Assembly (NCBI RefSeq): GCF_000153825.1
Contig: NZ_DS022299.1
Coordinates: forward strand, 2,258,869-2,322,868
Direction: 5' to 3'
DNA from: Synechococcus sp. RS9916
Lineage (GTDB): Bacteria > Cyanobacteriota > Cyanobacteriia > PCC-6307 > Cyanobiaceae
DNA: 64,000 nt
The translations under genes were made by a program, and so were the position numbers. Below, in pieces: positions 41,786-52,600 of the stretch (the first letter of the stretch is position 1; the number at the start of each line of letters is the position of its first letter). The notes under the pieces are model-generated. The model did not search any database and was not told where the DNA came from. It saw nothing but the letters and a program-made list of their open reading frames with translations.

Positions 41786-42831
41786 TTTTCGCAGAATATG
41801 TGCATGTGTGAACTTACTTTACTACTAACAATCAACCTCTGAAGAGCTTCTTTTGACTCTTTGTCGCTTCTTGTAATGATTTTTCTCAAGGTCTCGTTGC
41901 AAATTTTGTCTGCTTGTTTTTCCATTATATTTACATCAAGCTTGCCCGGCGTAATTGTTTCTATATTTCTAAATCCTATCTCCCTAAGAATTTTCTCGGC
42001 TCCGTTTGGGCTTAAGAAATTTATATGATGAGGTGGTGTTATTGCTTTTGAATTCTCTTTTAACTCGTTGATGTCAATTCCTTCCCCCGATAAGGTTGTA
42101 AGGTATAGCATATCTCCTTTGTTCATAAGATTATTTATTGACTCTAGAAAGGCTTTCGGTGATGTCAAGTGCTCCAATAGCTCAAACGATGTAAACAATT
42201 TTTGTCCCTGTGGTAAGTCTTGCTTGTCCATTTCATTTGTAAATTTATTGATAACGCTTATTTCTTTTCTTCTGCATTCAGCCGCAAGTTTAGGATTCGG
42301 CTCTACGACTAAAGTAAATTCTTTGCCGAAAAATTGACTTGAAGCTAATTTTGCAAACGTGCCAAATCCTCCACCTATGTCGACAAGTATTGTCTTGCTC
42401 CTTTTCTCCCTTAATTTAAAAGTCTCTATTATCCTTTCTAGTTTTGGTTTCCAGAGCAGTTCTTCCCTCTTAGATTCTGTTTTCTTATAAAATACATCTG
42501 CCCAATACTTTGTTGATTCTCCCTCAGTGTAGAATTCCTGGAAACATTTTTCATCCGCATTGAGATTTGCATATATGCTTCCACATGTCGTGCATTTCTT
42601 GTAGTAAAACTGTTCTTTCTTGCAGAAGTGCCTGTTGTTTGACTCGCATCCAGCTGGGCAATTAGCTTCAGTAGTCAAACGTTGCGGGAAAAAATTTTTG
42701 CAATCTTTTTTCGATAACCTAATGTATTCATCGAATATTTCTTGAGGTCTTATTTCCTCCTCTTTTATTTTACGTTTTAGATCGTTGTCCGAGTTTTGCA
42801 CAGTCCTCTCCTTTTCTGTACATCTTATCAT
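41782..42831 (-). CDS. SAM-dependent methyltransferase with Cys-rich N-terminal metal-binding segment
   Basis: A 349-residue class I methyltransferase. The first 60 residues are highly charged (Lys/Glu-rich). Residues about 57-95 then contain CPAGC, HFC and CTTC, a likely zinc-binding arrangement seen in C-methyltransferases and Methyltransf_23-type sugar-locus enzymes. The SAM domain follows: ILVDIGGGFGTFAKLA (motif I), FTLVVEPNPKLAAECRR (acidic ribose ligand), LFTSFELLEHLTSP (motif post-I, as in E-x-L-E-H) and MLYLTTLSGEGIDI. It precedes kdsB with a 4-bp overlap and likely modifies the same glycan or its lipid carrier end. Acceptor unknown. Confidence 0.82.
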   Translation of the reverse strand: MIRCTEKERTVQNSDNDLKRKIKEEEIRPQEIFDEYIRLSKKDCKNFFPQRLTTEANCPAGCESNNRHFCKKEQFYYKKCTTCGSIYANLNADEKCFQEFYTEGESTKYWADVFYKKTESKREELLWKPKLERIIETFKLREKRSKTILVDIGGGFGTFAKLASSQFFGKEFTLVVEPNPKLAAECRRKEISVINKFTNEMDKQDLPQGQKLFTSFELLEHLTSPKAFLESINNLMNKGDMLYLTTLSGEGIDINELKENSKAITPPHHINFLSPNGAEKILREIGFRNIETITPGKLDVNIMEKQADKICNETLRKIITRSDKESKEALQRLIVSSKVSSHMHIFCEK

Positions 42832-42926
42832 TTCATGCAGGTAAGCGCTTTTGATGGCCCGTCGCGAATGTTCGTATTGTAGTTTTTGGCTTGGTGTGAT
42901 AAAATTTACTTTATTATCTTCTGTGC
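42832..42926. promoter_or_regulatory. Divergent intergenic region between two methyltransferase genes
   Basis: This 95-bp gap lies between outward-facing starts at 42831 (minus) and 42927 (plus). On the plus strand an AT-rich TGATAAAAT element sits about 25-35 bases before the start; a -35 partner is not clear. Confidence 0.35.
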
Positions 42927-43634
42927 ATGATTTCCTCTACTCTCTATAAGGATTTTTCGGACAGGTTGATAAGTTTTGATTGTTCTTATGGTTCACGCGA
43001 AGAGCGCAATTTATCCGCCTCTCAGTTTATCCGCTCTTTTGTCCTTTCAGATAGCGGTAGTATTCTTAATATTGGCGGTGGTGGCAAGCGTCATTTATCT
43101 CAATCACTTCCAAATTCCTATGATGTTTTCGAGGTAGATATCCAAGGTGATTGTGATCTTCTCTTTAACCTTGATTCTGGCCCATTGCCTTCCGAAATAG
43201 GTTCTTTTGATCTTTGTTGTGCTTTTGATGTCTTGGAACATCTGGAAAATTTCCATTCAGTCCTTGAGGATCTTTATTCCTTCTCTAAGCGTTCAATATT
43301 GATTACATTGCCGGTTGCTACCGGTGAAGTTTTTTCCAACTCTTTTTATCGTCCTTTCTTTGCTCGTGATTGTTCAGAGAATGGTTTTTACAACAAGTAC
43401 TATGGTCTTCCTTTACAGCCCCCTGCCGATAGGCATAGGTGGTTTTTGACTTTTGCTGATATTGTACGTTATTTTCTTGACTTTGAAGAGAGGCATTCCT
43501 GCAAAGTTAACTTTGCCGTCCCTTTTTCTTCTCGGAATACTTTAAAGAAAAAGTTTTTCTACAAGATTCTGGGCCCTCTTCGCGCTTCTGAGGTTTTTGT
43601 TCCTTACGTATGGATTTGGATTAAAAAACTCTAA
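42927..43634 (+). CDS. Class I SAM-dependent methyltransferase
   Basis: A 235-residue methyltransferase. Motif I is SILNIGGGGKRHLS (residues about 45-58), followed by YDVFEVDIQGDCDLLFNLD with the acidic ribose contact. SFDLCCAFDVLEHLENFHSVLEDLY is the usual D-V-L-E-H motif, and RSILITLPVA the strand after it. The C-terminal part is rich in aromatic residues and has HRWFLTFADIVRYF. It belongs to the Methyltransf_11/23-type enzymes common in polysaccharide clusters; acceptor unknown. It is the last island gene: 27 bp separate its stop from the stop of the convergent giant autotransporter gene, with no clear hairpin in between. Confidence 0.83.
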   Translation: MISSTLYKDFSDRLISFDCSYGSREERNLSASQFIRSFVLSDSGSILNIGGGGKRHLSQSLPNSYDVFEVDIQGDCDLLFNLDSGPLPSEIGSFDLCCAFDVLEHLENFHSVLEDLYSFSKRSILITLPVATGEVFSNSFYRPFFARDCSENGFYNKYYGLPLQPPADRHRWFLTFADIVRYFLDFEERHSCKVNFAVPFSSRNTLKKKFFYKILGPLRASEVFVPYVWIWIKKL

Positions 43635-43661
43635 CCATCGCCTTTTTGTGATAAGATTTTG

Positions 43662-46600
43662 CTAAAATTTCCACTCTAAGCCACCGCCGTAGTTGATGGA
43701 TTGGGTGCTGGAAGGTGAGAGCTGACCGAGACCGTTGATGTAGATGGAGAAGCGGTCATTGATGGCGAGATCAAGGCCGAGACCGACGTTGAACCAGGAG
43801 GACGGCGCTGGTGTGCCGTCGACAGTGAAGGATCCCTTGGGAGCGGAGTTAAAGCGCGCGGTGAGCGCGCGGTTGGTGTCACCGAGATCCCAGGCATAAC
43901 CAAGGGAGATGCGGGGGATGAGGGTGGTGGATCCTGCCTTGAAGGGTTGCTTGTAGGAGAGTCCGAGCTCGAGGGGGATCGAGTTGTAGGTGGCAGCGTC
44001 GTAGGTGAGGGCGTAGCTGGCCTTACCGGGGTTGGGGGTTTTGATCAGCGGGTTGCCGGGCTGAACGTAGGCGGTGTTGTTTGAGGTGGTGGTTTCGGAG
44101 TACTGGGCTTGGTTGAGCTGGAGCCAGCTGAGGCCAAGGGAGGGTGTGAGGCTGCCCTGGTTGCCGGTGGCGATGAGGTGGCTGAGGCGGAGGCTGCCGC
44201 CGATGGCGGTGCTGCTGGATGAACCTTGTTCGGTGGAGGGGTAACCGGGGATGTTGACCTGACGGGTGATGTCGGTGGAGAAGCCACCAGCGGAGAAGGA
44301 GCCTGAGAGCCAGGTGGATGGGGTGAGGCGTTGCTTGGCGTAGAGCATGCCGCTCCAGCCCTCGGTTTTACCGAATGTGGTGGGTTCAGTGGTGGTGGTC
44401 CAGAGGTTGTCAAAGCGGCCTGCGATACCGATGAGGGTGTTGTCACCGACGAGGGTGTCAGCGCCAACGGAGGTGTTGAAGGCATTGGTGCTGTAGCCGG
44501 ATTGCTCGGAGCTGCCGCTGCCGGGTGTGGTGGCATCGGAGCCGCCGGCATTGACCCAGGTGCGCCACTTGCCGCAATCAGCGGGATCACCGGTGTAGGT
44601 GTCGCCGGGCTTGAGGGATTGGACGTTGAGGATGCAGCGCTGCAGCTGGGAGAGGACAGCCGAATCGAGGGTCTCGTTGACCTCAGCTTGGAAGGCCTGA
44701 CCGGTGGCGAGGGCGACTTGGGGGAAGGCGGCGGAGGTGGCGCCAGAGAGCTGGCGGTAGAGGGAGTTGAGCTCCTTGGTGGTCTCCTGGGCAAAGATCA
44801 GCGCGGCCGTGGAATTGAAGGCCGAGGTGCTGCCGGCGGCTTGGATGGTGTTGACGGCCTTGCCGACGGCGGTGGAGTTGGGATCAAGGCCCTTGGGGGT
44901 GTAGTCAACGGTGTACTTGAAGGCGAGATCGGTGCGGTTCTCGATCAGATCAAAGCCAAAGGAGGCAACGGCTGATTGGGGCGCGATGAGCTTGAGATCA
45001 CCGATGGTGATGCCTTCTTGGGCATTGACGATGCCGTCTGAGATGAAGGTGCCAGGCATGGCCTGACCGACCTGGTTGGCGAGGAGCTCAACGGTGCCGT
45101 TGAGGTCAGCGCGGTAGTGGGTGGTGAGGTTGTCGGTCTCGCCGGAGCGGAGGACCAGATCAGCCTCATAGAGGGAGGTCAAGCCCGTGGTGTAATTCGC
45201 CTTCACGTTCAGATCACCGATCCGGTAAGGGCCTTTCGGGTTGATTAGGCCGCGTTGCACCAAGGTGACGTTGCCATTGGCATCGACGAGTTCGGCTTCC
45301 AGCCGTGCCCCGGGAGCGTTGTAGATGTTTTTGGTGAGGCCGGGGATCAGCACATCACCGCTGATGATCCCCCAGTTCTTGATTTCATCCGGCCCGCCCT
45401 CGCCGGTGATCGCAGGGCTGGTGCCGACGTCTCCGCCGATGATCCAACCGCGATTGTTGATGCGCTCCACCTCAATAGTGGAGAGGTGGATTGCCGATGC
45501 ATCAGGGCCGTTGCCGCCTTGGATGGTGGCGCCCTTGGCATTATCGACGCGGAGGTTGCCGTGCTGGATGCCGTTGGTGCTCTTGGTGATGCCGACGCCT
45601 CCGGTGCCTGAGGAGATGATGGTGCCGGTGTTGAGGACGATGACTTCACCGGCCGGAGCCACGCCATCGATCGCGCCTTCTGTGATGGCAGAGACGTGGC
45701 CGTCGGGGTTTTGGTAGAGGTAGGCGCCGCCGGTGGCGTTCTGGAACAGCAGGGCAACAGCATTGGTGCCGCTGGCGGAGATGGTGCCTGAGTTGTTGAT
45801 GGTGATGTCTCCGGAGCGGCCGGTGGGGCTGTCGAGCAGCGTCTCGGAGCTGTCCTTGCTGACGCCACCAAAGACGAATCCGCCTCCGCCGGCGATGGTC
45901 TGGGCAATGAGAGCGTGGGCTTTGCTACCTCTCGACGAGATCAGGCCTGAGTTGGTGAAGGTGATGTTGCCGGAGCTGGAGTTGGCGTTGGTGTTGTTCA
46001 GGGAGACGGCACCTGTAGAGGACCCAGCAACACCACCGCCGCCACCGATGGTTTGGAGGAGAACACCAAAGCTGTTGTCACCGGTGGTGGAGATGATGCC
46101 TGTGTTGGTGGCCTCGATGTCACCGGAGCTGGTGGAGGTGCCGGCATGGCCAGCGGCGGAGAAGCTGACGCTGGAGCCGCCCGTGGTGTAGCCACCCCCA
46201 CCGCCGATGCTCTGAAGGACCACCGCAGGTGACAGGTCACCGCTCGTGCTGATGCGGCCTGCATTGCTCCAGGTGATCGGGCTGCCGGTGGCTTCGGAAT
46301 TTCGGCTTCCAAGACCCCCGCTCCCCAGTTGCACAGTGCCTCCTGTGCTGGCGGCAAAGCCGCCGCTTCCACCGATGCTCTGGGCGATTAATGCGGGGCT
46401 ATTGAAGCCGCTGCTGAATACATTCGCCCCTTCAGTCAGGTTCAGGCTCAGCGCTCCAGCGTTGGCGTCGCCGTTGTGGAGATCGTCACTAATGCGTCCC
46501 AGGTTGAGGTCCCCTGCCACAACACCAACGGCGCCTCCACCACCACCAAGGCTTTGCACTTGGATGGCCGTGGCGTGATCACCACCCGCTCCAACTGTGT

Positions 46601-49600
46601 TGTCAACGCTTAGTTGGATCGTGCCGCCGGAGCGGTCTCCGTTGCCGAGGCCACCCAGAGCGGCATTGCCTCCCACCGAACCAGCGACGCCACCACCACC
46701 ACCGATGCTCTGGGCTCGCAACGTGGTGCTCCGATCACCGCTGCTGGTGAGAGCCGTGTTGATCGTGAGATCGAGCGCTCCGCCGTGCCCATCAAGGGAA
46801 CCAGAGTTCGCCGTGACCGTGTCAGCGCTACCTCCAAGGCCGGCATTGCCGCCGATGTTGCCAACTCGTCCACCACCACCACCGATGCTTTGCATCAGCA
46901 TGGCGCTGGCATTGCTGCCCGATGTGGCTGTGGCCACTTGGCTGCTCAGGCTCAGATCAGCTCCGGAAGACAATCCGCGGTAGGTGCCGCCTAGCTGGGC
47001 ATTGGCGCTGCTGTTGCCGGCATAGCCGCCGCCACCACCGATCGTTTGATAGGCCAGGCCACTGGAGCCTTCGCCGGTCGTAATGACGCGGCTGCGGCGC
47101 CCTGCAGTGAAGGTGATCCCATCACCCCGGCCCTGGGTGCCTGAATTCCCTCCGCCCAGCAGTAGATCGCCACTAGTGATGTTGGTGTTCGGGAAGACAA
47201 GGCCCCCGCCGCCACCAATCGATTGCACAACGAAGGCTGGTGACTGCGCTCCGGTGGTCACAATCGATCCGTCATTGCCTAGCGCCAGGCTGGTGAGGTT
47301 GAGCGTCACCGCGGCCGCATTGCCTCGGGCGCCGTCGGCGCCGAGGGTGACGCTGCCGGAGGCTTCCCCGCCACGGCCGCCGCCGGCACCAATGGATTGG
47401 GCTGCGATGCCAATCGATTGCTCGCCTGTGGTGGTGATGGTTTGGCTGCTGCGAACGCTGACGGCGGCAGCATCGCCATGCCCTCCGCTGCCTGCGCCAA
47501 GGATCAGGCTGTTGGTGGTGCTGCCCACCAGACCACCACCCCCACCAATGCTCTGTGCGATCACGCCATCACTGGCAGCGCCATGGGTGGTGGCGTTGGC
47601 ACGCATCACGATGTCGACGGCTGCACCGTCGAGCCCAATGCTGGTGGTGGCACCGACCTGAGCTGCCCTGCTGGTCAATGGCGCATAACCACCTCCACCG
47701 CCAATGGATTGGGCCAGCACCGCTGGGGAGCCATCGCCGAAGGTGTTGAGGGCGTCCTGGATGTTGAGGGTGACGGTGGCTGCCTGATTGCTCGTCGCTG
47801 TTGTTCCCCCGAGGGAGACGGTCGTGGCGGTGGAGCCAGGTTCAGCGAACACGGCACCGCCGCCGCCACCGATGCTCTGCGCGACGATGGCCGCTGAGTT
47901 GGTGCCGCCGGTGCGGATGCTGCCGCGGTTGGTGAAGTTGATCGCACCACTGCCGTTCTGGCCCACAACCGAGCCGCCGAGAGCGACCGTCGCTCTCCCG
48001 GAGCTGGTGGTGTAGATCCCACCACCCCCGATGCTCTGCAGCACCACACCGCTGGAATTGGCCCCGGTGGTGACGACGGCGCCGGTGTTGGTGAAGTCAA
48101 TGGCTCCGGCACTGCTGTTGCCACGGCCATCACCACCAACACGCACCGATGTCGGGGCACTCCCCACGAGGCCTCCGCTCCCACCGAAGGATTGAAGTGT
48201 GACCCCCGGTGAGCTGACACCTGTGGTCGTGACGGGTGCAGCGCTACTGGCGCTGATCGCTCCTGCGCTGACATCACTGCGAACCGCTGAAACAGTTCCC
48301 ACCGTGACGCTGCCATTCACGGCACCCATCAGGCCGCCGCCACCGCCGATGCTTTGCAGCACGACGCCGGGGCTGTCATCCCCCAGGGTGGTCACACTGC
48401 GTCGCAGCTGGGTGTAGTTGAGGCTGCCACCGCTGGCGTCGACGCCCGCCTTGACGTCGCCACCGATCGCCACGGATCCCCCGACATCGGCCACCACACC
48501 GCCGCCGCCGCCGATGCTTTGCAGCACAACGCCGGGGCTGTTGTCTCCAACGGTGAGCACTTCAAAGGGCAACGCCAGGGTGAGGTCTGCGCCAGTGGAT
48601 GTGTCGGTGGTGTGGCCACCCAGCGCCACTTGTCCTTCGGGCACATTGCCGATCCAGCCACCACCACCACCGATCGATTGATGAATCACGCCGGGTGAGA
48701 AGGGGCCCTCCGCTTGGAGCGTGCCGCCCGCATTGACCAGCGTCAGCGTCCCACCAGAGCCATAGGTGCCTTCGGTTCCGCCACCCAGGACCACGGTGCC
48801 GCTGCCATTGGAATCACCAAGGCCCACCTGGCCGCCACCGCCACCGACGGATTGCATGAGATAAGCGGGGGCATAGGCACCACGGGTGGCGATCACCCCA
48901 TTGGCGTTGTTGATGGTCACTTCGCCCCCATCACCGCCGCCGTCATTGCTGCCCAAGGTCATCGTGCCGCTGGCCTGGCCGACGCGGCCACCACCACCTC
49001 CGACGGACTGGGCTACCACGCCAATGCTGTAAGCACCAGAGGTTTGAATGCGTCCATTGCGGTTGTTCACCACCACCGCGCCTGCATCACCGCTGGCATT
49101 CGCTGCTCCCATGACGAGCGAGCTGAGGCTGCTGCCGGCGGTTCCACCGCCGCCGCCGATGCTCTGGGCAATCACGCCTTCGGAGCGATCGCCGAGGGTG
49201 ATCACGGTGCCCTGGTTGTCGACCGTCACGTCGCCGGCATTCCCGCGTCCCCCCTCCATGCCCAGGCGCATGCGCAAGGCGTTTTGAGACGTGAAGCCAC
49301 CACCACCGCCGATGCTCTGCACGATCACGCCTTGCGATTCTTCCCCGCTCGTGATCAGTCGGGTGCCCCGACTGATGGTGAGGTCGAGCGCTCCGCTACT
49401 GCCAAGTTGTCGATAGTTACTCCCCAGACGCACAACGGCTGCCACACCTTGTCCATCGCCGCCGACGTACCCGCCACCTCCACCAACGCTTTGGGCAATC
49501 ACAGCCGGAGATGATGTGCCTAGGGTCTGAATGCGTGAGCTGCCTTTGGAGACCAGCGTGACCAGTCCGGCGCTGGTGTTGCCAATCGCCTTAGACCCCA

Positions 49601-52600
49601 TGCGCACAGAGGCGCTGGAGGTGAATGCCACGCCACCGCCACCACCGATCGATTGCAAGGTGAGGCCAGGGCTGTTGTTGCCTTCCGTGCTGATCTGCCA
49701 GTTCGCGCTGATGGCGCGCACCGCTGCAGCCGAGGTGTCTCCCACGCTGAGGGTGCCGAGCTCGATGCTGCGTCCTGCTACCTCGGAGGCATAACCACCA
49801 CCCCCACCGATGCTTTGCAGCACGACGCCAGGGCTTTCTTCGCCCAGGGTGATTGCCTGGAACGGACCATTCAGGGTGATGCTGCCGCCTTGGCTATCGC
49901 CGATGCCATTGCTGCCTAGCTGAAGGGTGCCGCCCACGTTGTTCACACTCCCGCCGCCCCCGCCGATGCTCTGCACCATCAGCGCAGCGGAATTGTTGCC
50001 TTGGGAACTGAGGCTGGCCCCAGCGTTGCTGATCATGCGAATCGAGCCTCCATTGGCACTGCCGATCGCGTCCTGCATGCCCAGGGTGGCGTCACCGCCC
50101 ACGCTGCCTAGGCGTCCACCACCACCACCGATGGCTTGCACCAGTAGCACCGGTGAGGTGGAGCCTGCGGTGGTCACGCTGCCTTGAAGGTCCACCAGCA
50201 GGGCTTGCTCCACCGGAGCTTCGGGGCAGGAGCCGATTGGGCAGGCCACGGGATAAAGCAGCCCGCTGCTGCCGCTGATGTCCAGGGCGCCACTGCTCCG
50301 GCGGCTGCCGAGGGTGCCAGTACCTGTGGTGTTGCCGGCAAAACCGCCACCACCACCAACGCTTTGCACCACCACACCAGGACTCACCTCCCCTGTGGTC
50401 TGGGCCGTGCCGCGCATGATCAGGTTGATGGCCCCACCACTTCCGCCGGTGAGTGCCGTGGAACCCAGATTGCTCGATGTGCTGCTGTCGACCAAGGCCC
50501 AACCGCCGCCGCCGCCGATCGACTGGATCACAGCTGCTGCAGATCGGTTGCCGGCCGTTGCGATCAATCCCCGGATCGGGGAGAGCGTTAGGGCACCGGC
50601 TGATGCGTTGATGGCGGTTTTCGCCCCCAGCTGAAGGCGGGTGGTGCTGGCCTGTCCAAGACCTTGCACCGCACCGCCGCCACCGCCGACGCTCTGCGCC
50701 ACAAGTCCTGGTGCAGCATCCCCAGTGGTGATGATCTGGCCGGTGTTGGCCAGAGTCAGCTCTCCGGAGGCACTGCTGTTGCTGCTGGCAAGGGCTGCTC
50801 CAAGGATCAGGTGTTCGCCGCGCCCTGCAAGGCTGCTGAGGGCGGTGAATCCCCCTCCCCCGCCAATGCTTTGCGCGATCAAGCCACCACTGTTGTTGCC
50901 AGTGGTCTGCAGATCGGCGTCATTGCTGATCGCAATCGCTCCTCCCCGTTGGAGTCCGGCGCTCGAACTGCTGCCCAGATGCACAGCGCCCTGGACGGTG
51001 TCGACCATGCCCCCGCCACCGCCGATGCTCTGAATCACCATGGCGGGTGCGTTGTTGCCTTCGGTGAAGGCGCCTGCCCCCTGATTGGTGGCCGACACGC
51101 TGCCTCCGCTGAGGTTGGAGTTGGCGCCAGTGGCTTCACTGGCGCCTAAATCCGCCTGGGTGTCGACTGAGCCGAACAATGTTCCGCCCCCACCCCCGAG
51201 GGAGAGCACGGCAATGGCGGCTGCGTTCGCTCCACGGGTGACCACAGTGCCGCTGTTGGTGACCGTGATGGAGCCGCCGCTGAGATCTCCCGCTGCTTCG
51301 GTGCTGCCGAGGCGCAGGGTGTTGATCGAAGCACTCGAGGCCCCGCCACCGCCGCCGATGCTCTGCAGGCGGAGGCCCTGGGCGTCGTCGCCCAAGGTGA
51401 GCACGTTGCCGGATGTTCTGATGTTCAGCGCGCCGCCACTGGCTCCACTGCCGCCGCGTTGGCCGAACTGGCCGTTGGCGATTTGATTGCCGTCAAAGGA
51501 GGTCCAACCACCCCCCCCTCCCACGCTCTGCACTAGCAGGGCGGAGGCCCCGTCGCCGCGGGTGCTCACCCGGGTGCCGCTGTTGGTGACATTGATTGAA
51601 CCTGCGGTGCTGTTGTCGCTGCTGGTGGCACCCAGATTCAGCACAGTGCCGGATCCCTGATCATTCGACCGGCTGACATCCGAGAGAAAGCCGCCGCCTC
51701 CCCCGACGGACTGCGCCAGCAGTGCCACGGACCCCGTGCCGAGGGTGGTCAGGGTGTTGGTGTTGGTCACACTGACGGACCCCGCTGTTGCCCGTGAGGC
51801 TTGCACCGCGCCCAGGGTGATGGCGGGGGAGTCGCTGGCGCTGGCGAACCCACCGCCTCCCGCGATGCTCTGGGCTACCAGAGCACTGGAACCGCGCAGG
51901 GTCGTGGCCACTGGGCCGCTGTTGCTGACGCTTACATCACCACTGTTGGCTGTGGCTGCTCCTTGCATGCCGAAGCGGAGAACGTCGTTGCCAAGGCGTC
52001 CGGCGACGCCACCACCACCACCAACGCTCTGTGCCAGGAGACCAGGGGATTGAATCCCGGCGGTGGTCACCGTGGCTGTGTTTATCAGGCTCACGTCGCC
52101 ACCACTGATGACGTAGGTGTCGTTGAGGCTGATCAGATCGGTGCCTCCGCCGAGTCGGCCCAGGCTGAGGCCTTCGCGGGTCTGGGACCCTGCATAGCCC
52201 CCGCCACCGCCGATACTTTGGGCGATCAGGCCACCGGAGTTCTGCCCGGTGGTGAGCACCCGCGCTCCTTCGTTGGTGAGGCTCACCGATGCCCCGTTGG
52301 CCACCAAGGAGTCCGTGGTTTGCACGATGCCCATTTGCAAGGCGCCGGCGAGGTTGTTCGCCCTGCCGCCGCCGCCGCCGATGCTCTGGGCAAAGGCTGC
52401 AGGGGCGTCATTTCCTTGGGTGGCCAGGGTGGCTGTGTTCAGGATGGTCACGGCGCCACCGGAGGCGCGGCCGCTGCCACGCACACTGCCCATGCTCAAT
52501 GCACCGGCTTGGTTGCCCACCACCCCGCCACCACCACCGATCGACTGACCCACCAGAGCAGCGGCACCGGCTCCTGTGCTTGTGAGATCGGCGCGATTGG

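Larger units (their letters stand above)
9900..43650. other. AT-rich surface-polysaccharide genomic island
   Basis: Composition drops from about 55-65% GC on both sides to roughly 30-40% GC here. Sample rows counted by eye: 9661-9720 has 33/60 G+C, 9901-9960 has 24/60, and 10081-10140 has 18/60. The left border falls inside the coding region of the outer-membrane protein; the right border is the 27-bp gap before the giant autotransporter. Nearly every gene inside concerns polysaccharide building blocks, transfer, polymerisation or export. I saw no full HIP1 octamer in it, whereas the flanks have several. No integrase, tRNA or direct-repeat attachment site was seen, so it fits replacement by homologous recombination in the flanks better than a phage-like island. 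Confidence 0.8.
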
